20,509 nt of DNA from a virus. Made by a program: the position numbers and the translations under genes. Every line of letters begins with the position of its first letter. The stretch's first letter is position 1. The notes under the pieces were generated by a model. The model saw only the letters and a list, made by a program, of their open reading frames with translations, did no database searches and was not told where the DNA came from. Shown piece by piece: positions 13,107 through 18,828 of the stretch. The stretch covers positions 1 through 20,509 of IMG/VR virus record IMGVR_UViG_3300032323_001584. One strand, written 5' to 3'.

Positions 13107-14110
13107 CCTCTAAACTTACCTTTGTTATCAAAGTCCATCGTAGCACCACCCCAAGTCTCAATAAACTGCTGGCTAGATTGATGGTAATAAAGTGAGTACA
13201 TTTCCTGAGCTTCACCGTTGCGCTGTTTCTCGCACATCAAGTAAGCGTCAGGTAAATCTTCTTCGTACTTCTCTCCGTTACGCTTACGATTCTCTTTCTG
13301 CTTATTGCGCCACATTAAGAATACGTTATCAACCTGATCTGTTATAGCTCCAGTGCCTTTGATGTCGTACTTGCCAGGCTGAACTTCCTCAGACTGTAAC
13401 TTGCGGATATGGTGAATCAAATGAATGTGTACGTTATGATCTCGTGCCAGTGCTGTTAGCTCATCAACAAAGTACTTCTGTTCGTTGAAATTATCCTCAG
13501 CATTACAAACTTTCATTAACGAGTCAATAAAAATATGCTCGATGCCTAACTCTACAGCGCAGTACCTAGCCATAGCGATAGTCTGGTTAGGAGTTGTAGA
13601 ACCTTGCTGATCGTAGATGTATAAATGCTCACCTGCAAACTGGTTAAATCGCTGAGTAAGTCCTTTGATGTACTTCTCTCTATCGTTAGTAAGCGGATCA
13701 TCAATAAACTCACCAGCGAACTGTCTTAGCATCCTGTGAATGGTGCTAGTAGGCTTCATCTCAAATGACGCTATAACGCACTTACGCTTTTGCTTAATCA
13801 AGTGTAACGCTATCTGACCAGTTATTAGAGACTTACCGCCACCGTTACCGCCTGCGTACAAAGTAACCTCACCTAAACGAAAGTTAAAGTCATCTTGTGT
13901 CTTAGTCCACGGCATTTTTGCATTATCGTTAACAGGTGGATTAATGTAGTTCTCTGTGATCTCATCAAGCCAATCTGAAACAATACGCACCTTCTGACCA
14001 ACATCGTTATTTTTGAGATACTTTTCTACATCAATATCCTGTGACTTTACTAATCTAGCTTTACGCTCAACATCTAGCTGTATTGCTACGCTCTCTAAAT
14101 TTGTTTTCAT
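13103..14110 (-). CDS. DnaB-type replicative helicase (RecA-fold ATPase domain)
   Basis: Hexameric helicase expected to unwind the phage fork, 335 residues: the motor domain with a short N-terminus (about 75 residues) and no full DnaB N-terminal domain. Walker A GGNGGGKS (87-94); catalytic Glu in SFEM (115-118); Walker B IFIDSL (193-198); His/Gln motif HLIHHIRK (230-237); GTGAITDQVDNVFLMWR (252-268), the usual H4-like segment. These are the standard DnaB C-terminal/Twinkle-type motifs. It lies downstream of the initiator and CHC2 genes and next to the Mom-like gene. A RadA- or RecA-like annotation is possible, but the SFEM and GAITDQ motifs favour DnaB. Ribosome site GGGAT precedes the ATG. 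Confidence 0.9.
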   Translation of the reverse strand: MKTNLESVAIQLDVERKARLVKSQDIDVEKYLKNNDVGQKVRIVSDWLDEITENYINPPVNDNAKMPWTKTQDDFNFRLGEVTLYAGGNGGGKSLITGQIALHLIKQKRKCVIASFEMKPTSTIHRMLRQFAGEFIDDPLTNDREKYIKGLTQRFNQFAGEHLYIYDQQGSTTPNQTIAMARYCAVELGIEHIFIDSLMKVCNAEDNFNEQKYFVDELTALARDHNVHIHLIHHIRKLQSEEVQPGKYDIKGTGAITDQVDNVFLMWRNKQKENRKRNGEKYEEDLPDAYLMCEKQRNGEAQEMYSLYYHQSSQQFIETWGGATMDFDNKGKFRG

Positions 14111-14150
14111 TTTTATCCCATTGCTATGACAATTGCAAAAAATTTAGTTT

Positions 14151-14855
14151 TCATAAAAAACTCATTTGCATTGGATTTGTAAATGTTTTTAACTCAAAAC
14201 TATCATTTTTTTTATGTTTTTTACCTTTAGGGTATTCATTAATAATGTCATATTTTAAAACTGATAAAAGTTCTTTCTTCATATATTTATTAGAAATTAT
14301 TTGCAAATAACGATGTTTTCTTGGACGCTGGACGAGAACTGTTCGTTCTTTTATATTGTCTATGTCTGTTGAAATAACGTGCCTACCATGCTTTTGCTTA
14401 GTCCCATCAATAAAAATGCGATCAGTTCTAATTTCAGACAAACCTAAATAAATCCAATTTGTGGCTTGATATACATAACCTACATGATCCTGAGATGTAT
14501 CAGCATAAGACAATACAATACTTGGATGTGGAAGAAGTTTAAGACTTTTAGATATTAAAAAACTAGCCTCATTTGGACGATTGTATTTCAATACTAATCT
14601 GTTTAATTCCAATACTTTCTTTGAATGTTCTTTTCCACATATTCCTTCACAAACACGAGGACTAGCTGGAGAGCCATAAGTAACACATCCAATCATCTCG
14701 TTATTGTCAAATAATCCAAATGCATAAGAAATACTAGGCCAACGTTTTGCGTAATGAATATTTAAAATAAAATCAGAACATTCATTTCTTTGTATTTGTC
14801 TAACCTCAAAGATTTTTTTATTTTTAGCGATTAAAGCAATGTCATCTATAGTCAT
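14151..14855 (-). CDS. Mom-like DNA adenine hypermodification protein
   Basis: Probable homologue of phage Mu Mom, which converts adenine in DNA to N6-carbamoylmethyladenine and so blocks many restriction enzymes. The 234-residue protein has a GNAT-like layout: MIGCVTYGSPASPRVC (54-69), VLELNRLVL (81-89, with an Arg conserved in this family), SYADTSQDHVGYVYQATNW (116-134) and PRKHRYLQI (178-186). The ADxxxxHxGxxYQAxNW stretch is the strongest family signature. DNA here is visibly richer in A and T than the flanking helicase and zinc-finger genes, suggesting separate acquisition. It overlaps the CHC2 gene by 4 bases (ATGA). Activity, and whether a Com-like regulator is needed, are unknown. Confidence 0.82.
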   Translation of the reverse strand: MTIDDIALIAKNKKIFEVRQIQRNECSDFILNIHYAKRWPSISYAFGLFDNNEMIGCVTYGSPASPRVCEGICGKEHSKKVLELNRLVLKYNRPNEASFLISKSLKLLPHPSIVLSYADTSQDHVGYVYQATNWIYLGLSEIRTDRIFIDGTKQKHGRHVISTDIDNIKERTVLVQRPRKHRYLQIISNKYMKKELLSVLKYDIINEYPKGKKHKKNDSFELKTFTNPMQMSFL

Positions 14856-15268
14856 CTTATGTGCCTCGCTGCTTCAATGATCCGTTCTTGTGCTTGTCTT
14901 AAACGTGATCTGTCATTATCAGTTAATTTAACTCCGTTAGCTAGGTTACTTGCAGCTACAGATACTAGTACGGACTCGAATTCAATAACACGCAGTAGGT
15001 CTGTTGCGTAAAAAGCATTTTTAACTTTAGGTTTGTGATGAGATAACTTATCCTCTTTAGGAAATAACTCACCTATATCCATACCGATAGCACCTACTAT
15101 TTCCTGTACAGAACAACCACCAAAGCATTTCAATAAGATACGACCATCTTCTGTTTCTCTTATCGCTAGAGAAGGGCTACGATCTTCGTGAGCAGGACAA
15201 CTTGCTGTCCATCTATCTCTACCACCTTTTATTTTCTTTAGGTTAGAGAGTAATTTTTCTATGCTCAT
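14852..15268 (-). CDS. CHC2 zinc-finger primase-like protein (no TOPRIM domain)
   Basis: The 138-residue protein carries the DNA primase zinc-binding module: C24-x2-H27 in SCPAHEDRSPSL (23-34) and C48-x3-C52 in KCFGGC (47-52), followed by VQEIVGAIGMDIGELFP (54-70), a typical CHC2 tail. In primases this domain reads template sequence for primer start. The catalytic TOPRIM part is absent; the C-terminal half (85-138) is helical and unmatched. It may cooperate with the host primase or with a phage polymerase outside this window. Coupled by ATGA overlaps to the initiator gene above and the Mom-like gene below. Confidence 0.85.
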   Translation of the reverse strand: MSIEKLLSNLKKIKGGRDRWTASCPAHEDRSPSLAIRETEDGRILLKCFGGCSVQEIVGAIGMDIGELFPKEDKLSHHKPKVKNAFYATDLLRVIEFESVLVSVAASNLANGVKLTDNDRSRLRQAQERIIEAARHIR

Positions 15269-15987
15269 TTAGCACCTCTCAGTCTGCCATCAAATACTGG
15301 TGTACTTACGCTAGGACGTTTAAAGTCAGCAGCATTTCTTAACCATGTATTTAAAGCAAAGTCCCAACTTTTAAACTTGTTTCCTCTAGATTTATGATAA
15401 TCACTAAACTTTAATAATTCTGCATTTATATTTACATTTAATTGTTTAGCTAATTCATAATGACTTTCTTTAGGCAAATAGTCATCTGATAGTTCAGTTT
15501 CTTTTGTTGCAACTTTCTTTTTTGTCTTTTCTTCGTCTATAAATATATTTGAAGATGAAGAAGAAGATGAAGATGAAGGGGTTGGTTTTTGCTTAACCTC
15601 TTTTTCAACCTTAAGGTTAACCTTATCCTTAACCTTTAAAGCAGGATTTCCTCCTAGCTTTCCACCTAAAGCCCTGATATTCCTAAGATTTTCGTCTTTT
15701 ACCATTCTTCTGCTAACGATAGCTCCATCAATTAAGTCATAAACTCCAGCCTGACTTAATTCAGAAAGCCAACCTTCTACTTCAGGTAAGGTTTGCCCAA
15801 CCATACGTGCAAGGTTGTCTGGAAGGATAACCTTATCGCCAACCTTAAGATAACCATAAGGATTACCTTCGTGCATATAGCAGATCATATCCATCCATAA
15901 ACCTCTAGCCCCAATAGAGCAAGAACGTAGTGCGGTATCACGTAACCAATCAGAGGGATAAAATTGAAATGAAGGTCTTTTAATCAT
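15265..15987 (-). CDS. Phage replication initiator / DnaT-like primosomal protein
   Basis: Likely recruits the helicase to the phage origin. The 240-residue protein starts RPSFQFYPSDWLRDTAL (4-20) and GARGLWMDMICYMHE (26-40), a winged-helix-type N-terminal domain common in phage initiators. After a linker with KVKDKVNLKVEKEVK (118-132) and nine consecutive Ser (138-146), a C-terminal domain ELLKFSDYHKSRGNKFKSWD (190-209) plus FALNTWLRNA resembles the DnaT C-terminal single-strand-binding domain. The linker DNA contains four 12-bp repeats, as in lambda O, where the origin lies inside the gene. It overlaps the upstream 71-residue gene by 8 bases. Call is by pattern and context. Confidence 0.78.
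   Translation of the reverse strand: MIKRPSFQFYPSDWLRDTALRSCSIGARGLWMDMICYMHEGNPYGYLKVGDKVILPDNLARMVGQTLPEVEGWLSELSQAGVYDLIDGAIVSRRMVKDENLRNIRALGGKLGGNPALKVKDKVNLKVEKEVKQKPTPSSSSSSSSSNIFIDEEKTKKKVATKETELSDDYLPKESHYELAKQLNVNINAELLKFSDYHKSRGNKFKSWDFALNTWLRNAADFKRPSVSTPVFDGRLRGAK
15593..15640. repeat. Four 12-bp direct repeats (candidate origin iterons)
   Basis: TTAACCT-like units begin at 15593, 15605, 15617 and 15629, exactly 12 bases apart (units TTAACCTCTTTT, TCAACCTTAAGG, TTAACCTTATCC, TTAACCTTTAAA). The central pair also creates the palindrome AAGGTTAACCTT (15613-15624). Two further copies of AACCTTA lie at 15829 and 15841, again 12 apart, inside the same initiator gene. A visibly AT-rich stretch (about 15395-15550) lies beside the cluster. 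Periodic iterons beside an AT-rich region inside an initiator gene are typical of lambda-type origins. Confidence 0.55.
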
Positions 15988-16195
15988 TTATAAACTCCTT
16001 ACATAAGCCATCATCCCAATCATCATACATAGATAAAAGTTTGTCTTTTAACAATAAATTTATATGATAGGCTTGTTCAGGAGAAACAATTATTGTTACT
16101 TCTTTCCCTAGCTCAATGCTTTCTTGCTTTAATACCAAACAGCCAACATCACTAATGTAAACCTCTAGTTCTTGCGATCCTCTAAATTTCAACAT
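15980..16195 (-). CDS. Small protein at the head of the replication operon, 71 aa
   Basis: Unrecognised. Soluble and slightly acidic: MLKFRGSQELEVYISDVGCL then EVTIIVSPEQAYHINLLLKD (35-54) and an acidic end (DDWDDGLCKEFIND). The pattern of short strands followed by a helix is compact and single-domain. ATG 16195 is preferred to an in-frame TTG at 16207, because GGGAAA lies 5-10 bases upstream of the ATG. It is the first gene after the folded leader RNA, so its expression would be the one most directly controlled by that structure. Confidence 0.65.
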   Translation of the reverse strand: MLKFRGSQELEVYISDVGCLVLKQESIELGKEVTIIVSPEQAYHINLLLKDKLLSMYDDWDDGLCKEFIND

Positions 16196-16208
16196 AGCTT
16201 TTCCCAAT

Positions 16209-16288
16209 AAAAAAAGCCCTAGGTGAGACTCTCACTATTTCTAGTGTTGACGGACTGGTGAGTAACCAGCAGAGTCCCATCTAAGGCT
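16209..16288 (-). ncRNA. Multibranched structured RNA ending in a T-run (leader/attenuator or sRNA)
   Basis: On the minus strand, 16288-16271 pairs with 16232-16215 over 18 positions: mostly Watson-Crick, two G-T pairs and one A-C mismatch. The long stem encloses two smaller hairpins, CTGGT/ACCAG with loop TACTC (16269-16255) and CACTA/TAGTG with a GAAA tetraloop (16246-16233), giving a three-way junction. Seven T follow at once. G-T pairs are favoured on the minus strand, supporting transcription in that direction. It can act as a terminator for the upstream genes or as a regulated leader of the replication operon. It is not a tRNA: there is no T-loop or anticodon pattern. Confidence 0.6.
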
Positions 16289-16298
16289 TACTCGTTAA

Positions 16299-16316
16299 AT
16301 ATGCCGTCAAGCATAT
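16299..16316. promoter_or_regulatory. Operator-like inverted repeat at the predicted transcription start
   Basis: ATATGC and GCATAT form perfect 6-base arms around a 6-base centre. The site begins 5 bases downstream of the -10 element of the minus-strand promoter and covers the predicted start point near 16314, where a bound repressor would block transcription. The repressor-like gene at 18794 is one possible partner. It could instead form a small hairpin at the 5' end of the transcript. Confidence 0.4.
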
Positions 16317-16320
16317 ACCT

Positions 16321-16349
16321 ACTATACCGTTTTCTGTCTTATTCTGCAA
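16321..16349 (-). promoter_or_regulatory. Sigma70-type promoter for the replication operon
   Basis: On the minus strand, TTGCAG (16349-16344) and TATAGT (16326-16321) are separated by exactly 17 bases. The predicted start is near 16314, so the transcript would begin with the operator-like repeat and the folded RNA, then the 71-residue gene, initiator, CHC2, Mom-like and helicase genes. The -10 box overlaps the stop codon of the small zinc-knuckle gene. Confidence 0.6.
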
Positions 16350-16462
16350 GTCTTACAAATATCACTACTCTTAAACTGAATTATCGACCGACTACGCTTG
16401 CAGACCGGACATAACTTCGTGGAGAACTGATAAGTCGTTTCCTGTTTCTTCTTTTGCTCCAT
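16322..16462 (-). CDS. 46-aa zinc-knuckle protein hidden in the end of the preceding gene
   Basis: The reading frame starts at ATG 16462 with AGGA about 8 bases upstream. It encodes MEQKKKQETTYQFSTKLCPV followed by CKRSRSIIQFKSSDICKTCR and IRQKTV. C18-x2-C21 and C36-x2-C39 make a treble-clef or zinc-ribbon-like pair, with many basic residues. It overlaps the end of the 145-residue gene by 71 bases in another frame. Small four-Cys proteins are common in phage early operons; Mu Com, the translational activator of mom, is one such zinc protein, but no specific similarity is claimed. Good ribosome site plus paired Cys motifs make coding likely. Confidence 0.68.
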   Translation of the reverse strand: MEQKKKQETTYQFSTKLCPVCKRSRSIIQFKSSDICKTCRIRQKTV

Positions 16463-16829
16463 TGCTTAATCCTATGTGGCAGAAGTCCCTTAGTGGCTGA
16501 CCTCTTGGTGATACTCTTGGTAAAAAATACTTGCTCGATAATGGCGTAAACGGCTTAGGTTCACGTGGTTTAACGTACTCCACACCTTCTATCTTGATAC
16601 CCTCTTTGAGCTTGCTAGAAGGGCTGTAGGAGCCTTTAAACTCCTTTAGCAACCCTTCCCTTACCAACTCGTCAAACTCACACCTAAGATTCGCTAAAGT
16701 TGGTGCGTTCATCATTCCGTAAGACTCAACAAACTGCTCAGGACTTAGCGGGTGATTCTTGAGGAAATTCATGCAAATTTTATATCTCTTAGTGCCTTCC
16801 TTCGGCAGCTCTTGAAACATATCACTCAT
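16392..16829 (-). CDS. Possible winged-helix regulatory protein, 145 aa
   Basis: Family not recognised with certainty. Residues 15-65 (RYKICMNFLKNHPLSPEQFV, then NAPTLANLRCEFDELVREGL) have the spacing of a winged helix: helix, turn, recognition-like helix and wing. The middle is Pro/Lys-rich and the C-terminus (100-145) is unstructured or low in homology. AGAGGATAAAG lies directly before ATG 16829, which overlaps the upstream stop by 8 bases. Its last 71 bases also encode the start of the zinc-knuckle protein in a different frame. It could be a transcription regulator of the replication operon. Confidence 0.6.
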   Translation of the reverse strand: MSDMFQELPKEGTKRYKICMNFLKNHPLSPEQFVESYGMMNAPTLANLRCEFDELVREGLLKEFKGSYSPSSKLKEGIKIEGVEYVKPREPKPFTPLSSKYFLPRVSPRGQPLRDFCHIGLSNGAKEETGNDLSVLHEVMSGLQA

Positions 16830-17004
16830 CTTTATCCTCTACCTGACGCTTACGCCATAACGATAAATGCTTTTGTAGCCGTTCATTCTTAGACTCTTGG
16901 CTTTCTTCTCTAAACTTCCTTGTGTTCTCACGTATCTCGTCTAAGCGATCTTCACGCTCGTTATATTCACGCTCGAATTCCTTAAACCATACTGGATCTC
17001 TCAT
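16822..17004 (-). CDS. Highly charged helical protein, 60 aa
   Basis: Unknown. Begins MRDPVWFKEFEREYNERE and continues as one long Arg/Glu helix ending LWRKRQVEDKDE. The frame has another ATG two codons upstream (17010), but AGGAG would touch that codon. ATG 17004 has the ideal spacing of 6 bases to AGGAG, so it is chosen. A coiled-coil protein-protein role is likely; nothing more can be said. Confidence 0.65.
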   Translation of the reverse strand: MRDPVWFKEFEREYNEREDRLDEIRENTRKFREESQESKNERLQKHLSLWRKRQVEDKDE

Positions 17005-17013
17005 CTCCATCTC

Positions 17014-17109
17014 CTATAACATTAATAAAATAGTAACTGCCACACCTAGTGATACAGCTACCAACACGCCTATTGCCATCCCTGTTGCCGCTAATGTTGC
17101 TAATTTCAT
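17014..17109 (-). CDS. 31-aa single-membrane-span peptide
   Basis: The frame encodes MKLATLAATGMAIGVLVAVS followed by LGVAVTILLML, essentially one long hydrophobic segment with a single Lys at position 2. GGCGGGAAAT lies just before the ATG. It is the first gene of the leftward operon, at the edge of the divergent control region. Comparable tiny membrane peptides in phages can act in lysis timing, superinfection exclusion or membrane remodelling, but no family is identifiable. Coding is supported by the ribosome site and a compact fit before the next gene (AGGAG within 5 bases of the stop). Confidence 0.6.
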   Translation of the reverse strand: MKLATLAATGMAIGVLVAVSLGVAVTILLML

Positions 17110-17311
17110 ATTTCCCGCCTAATTATTAATATTTAATCGGGTTGACAATGTTGATCTAAAAATACCTAAGATTGCCAAGTCAAATATTTGCATACTTTTT
17201 TGTTTATGTATATAAATTTATTTTATTTATTTTTATAAATAATTGTTGACTTCTATTTCTAAATGGAATTACTATCTGTTTCACCAACTAAACACAACGA
17301 GGGAGAAATAA
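17110..17311. promoter_or_regulatory. Divergent control region with plus-strand promoters and operator-like repeat
   Basis: AT-rich, non-coding, between the leftward and rightward operons. Plus-strand promoter candidates: TTGACT (17246-17251), 18 bases, TACTAT (17270-17275); and TTGCAT (17188-17193), 17 bases, TATAAA (17211-17216). An imperfect inverted repeat TTGACAAT (17142-17149) / ATTGCCAA (17171-17178) may bind a repressor such as the product of the gene at 18794. The A/T-only stretch around 17211-17243 could be an UP element or melt easily. A leftward promoter is expected, but only weak matches were found (TTGACT, 17 bases, TTTAGA). Confidence 0.5.
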
Positions 17312-17524
17312 ATGGACTTAACAATATACAAGCAAATGCCTGATCTGCCAAATGCTGACATTATGTTTATTAGCGAGTTGGAAGATATGGTTGGATACGA
17401 ATTAGAAGGTTATGAAGCTGAAGAAAATATGCACATAGCTCAGGAATTAGAAGATGAGCAAGAATCAGAAGCACAGTATCAGAGGGATTTACGTGAATTT
17501 AAACTTTCGAGGATACCAAGATGA
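17312..17524 (+). CDS. Acidic early protein, 70 aa
   Basis: No family recognised. Contains LPNADIMFISELEDMVGYEL (12-31) and an acidic helix rich in Glu and Gln (32-55), with a basic end (FKLSRIPR). First gene after the divergent promoter, with strong ribosome site GAGGGAG about 6 bases before the ATG. Its stop overlaps the next start as ATGA. Early phage proteins of this sort often act on host factors, but no target can be proposed. Confidence 0.72.
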   Translation: MDLTIYKQMPDLPNADIMFISELEDMVGYELEGYEAEENMHIAQELEDEQESEAQYQRDLREFKLSRIPR

Positions 17525-17700
17525 TAGATAAATGGGCTATGGCTGAAATGACCTACGTCTTGCGCTTGATGGTAGATAAGTTTGAGCGCAGGGAATTGTC
17601 AGCAGACGAACAAAACGTGTTATTGATGGCTTATCAGGCTTTAAGAATACCGTCACGAGAAGTTCACGAGATGGCTAATATGATGGAGGACATGGAATGA
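17521..17700 (+). CDS. Small early protein, 59 aa
   Basis: Begins MIDKWAMAEMTYVLRLMVDK, then FERRELSADEQNVLLMAYQA and ALRIPSREVHEMANMM, ending EDME. Helical, with many Met, moderately acidic. Overlaps by 4 bases with both the gene before and the gene after (ATGA), so it is certainly part of the operon even though no family was recognised. Confidence 0.7.
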   Translation: MIDKWAMAEMTYVLRLMVDKFERRELSADEQNVLLMAYQALRIPSREVHEMANMMEDME

Positions 17701-17777
17701 TTAAATGGCTAGATGAACATCAGCTGGTTATAATCGCAGTCTTGTTTTTTTTATGGGTAGTGTGTTCAAGTTTTTAA
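17697..17777 (+). CDS. 26-aa membrane peptide
   Basis: Encodes MIKWLDEHQLVIIAVLFFLW followed by VVCSSF: a short charged N-terminus and one hydrophobic span. ATGA overlap with the preceding stop supports translation by coupling. A second tiny membrane peptide lies on the other side of the control region (17014-17109), so each early operon has one. Possible roles include exclusion or membrane signalling; no evidence discriminates. Confidence 0.55.
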   Translation: MIKWLDEHQLVIIAVLFFLWVVCSSF

Positions 17778-17792
17778 TTCAGGAGATAAATA

Positions 17793-18440
17793 ATGGAAGA
17801 TTTTAAAGTTTATGCTAAGTTACAAAAGTGCAGAGTAGAGTTGCAGAACATGGAACTCAAGAAGTCAGGACATAACAAGTTTCAAGGCTACAAATATTTT
17901 GAGCTGCGTGATTTTTTGCCAGCTATTAACACCCTTTTTGACGTATATGGTCTTTGCTACTCGCTACAGTTTGATAGAGATATGGCAAATATGTTTGTGG
18001 TAGATGTAGATACAGGTAGCTCAATTAAGTTCTGCTGCCCTATGGAACCAGCAGTATTAAAAGGTTGCCAGCCAGTCCAAAATCTAGGTGGAAGTTTGAC
18101 CTATATTTCGAGATACCTACTTTGCCTTGCGCTTGCGGTCAGCGAGTCTGACATTGTGGACGCTTCAGAGCCTTTAAAAGATAAAAAGACTATATCCGCT
18201 ACAGATGGTGCTAGAGAAGCCTTAGATGCTCGTTTAGGCAGCTTGGTAGATAAGTTAGCTGCACACATACAAGCTCAGTTTGACGCTGGTAATGAGTGGG
18301 CTGCTTTCGAGGCTTGGGATTTACGAGATCAAAAAACCTTTGATGAAACAGCAACAACAGCAGTATGGTCGCAGTTAAGCAGCAAATGTAAGTCAACACT
18401 TAAATTAATGGCTAAAGAAGCTAATGGAGAATCTAAATAA
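17793..18440 (+). CDS. ERF-family single-strand annealing recombinase
   Basis: Phage recombination protein of the Essential Recombination Function superfamily, which anneals complementary single strands and helps circularise or repair phage DNA. The 215-residue size is typical. Family signature is clear: LQKCRVELQNMELKKSGHNK (10-29), FQGYKYFELRDFLPAI (30-45) and GGSLTYISRYLLCLALAVSE (98-117). The C-terminal part (about 140-215) is helical and variable. CAGGAG lies 7-12 bases before the ATG. It is followed by an SSB-like gene overlapping by one base, a common recombination pair. Confidence 0.9.
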   Translation: MEDFKVYAKLQKCRVELQNMELKKSGHNKFQGYKYFELRDFLPAINTLFDVYGLCYSLQFDRDMANMFVVDVDTGSSIKFCCPMEPAVLKGCQPVQNLGGSLTYISRYLLCLALAVSESDIVDASEPLKDKKTISATDGAREALDARLGSLVDKLAAHIQAQFDAGNEWAAFEAWDLRDQKTFDETATTAVWSQLSSKCKSTLKLMAKEANGESK

Positions 18441-18691
18441 TGGAAACTAAATACGAAGCACGACCAGGCACTTTCTCACTGTTCAAGAATCAGGAGAAGA
18501 AAACAGATAAGCATCCCGATTACAAAGGTGACGGTAAAGACTTAGACGGTAACGAAATATGGGTTAGTGCTTGGCTTAAAGACAGTAAAGTTGGCAAGTT
18601 TATGAGCTGCTCGTTTAAATTGAAGGACGAGAAGCCTAAAGCAAAGCCTGAAAAGTTTTATGATGACGATTTAGATACGGCACCCTTTTAA
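18440..18691 (+). CDS. Single-stranded DNA-binding-like protein, 83 aa
   Basis: Likely OB-fold ssDNA-binding protein. PGTFSLFKNQEKKTDKHPDY (9-28) and EIWVSAWLKDSKVGKFMSCS (39-58) have the alternating strand pattern of small phage SSB-like proteins. The acidic tip ending YDDDLDTAPF resembles the partner-binding tail of SSB proteins (DDDIPF-like). Next to the ERF gene, it would coat single strands for annealing. The start overlaps the ERF stop as TAATGG. A purely structural OB-fold protein without DNA binding remains possible. Confidence 0.75.
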   Translation: METKYEARPGTFSLFKNQEKKTDKHPDYKGDGKDLDGNEIWVSAWLKDSKVGKFMSCSFKLKDEKPKAKPEKFYDDDLDTAPF

Positions 18692-18828
18692 TGTATAGCC
18701 AAGCCGATAGTGGCTTTATAACATCGGCAGCAGGGGCTATTGTCTCCTTCGGAACACTCTCGGTAGTGACCCTGCACTTACACAAGGAAAACAATGAAAC
18801 TGTTAGATTATTTACAAAAGACCTATGA
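18691..18828 (+). CDS. Possible 45-aa membrane peptide, overlapping a folded leader
   Basis: A frame starts at ATG 18691 (overlapping the SSB-like stop as TAATG) and encodes MYSQADSGFITSAAGAIVSF then GTLSVVTLHLHKENNETVRL, with a hydrophobic central span. No Shine-Dalgarno sequence is visible, and it overlaps the repressor-like gene by 35 bases. The same DNA can fold as RNA (see the entry for 18696-18772), so the frame may be chance. Confidence 0.3.
   Translation: MYSQADSGFITSAAGAIVSFGTLSVVTLHLHKENNETVRLFTKDL
18696..18772 (+). other. Folded leader region upstream of the repressor-like gene
   Basis: AGCC/GGCT and GCCGAT/ATCGGC interlock in the order of an H-type pseudoknot, within about 18697-18724. 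A second hairpin follows: GCAGGG/CCCTGC enclosing further pairs and a TCC-TTC-GGA tip (about 18729-18776). No T-run follows, so this is not a terminator. It could regulate translation of the following gene. Confidence 0.35.

Noticed and set aside
16209-16288. Cloverleaf-like fold considered as a tRNA or hammerhead ribozyme
   Set aside because: There is no T-loop consensus, anticodon stem or CCA-adjacent acceptor layout, and the conserved hammerhead core CTGATGA is absent. Kept only as an unassigned structured RNA.
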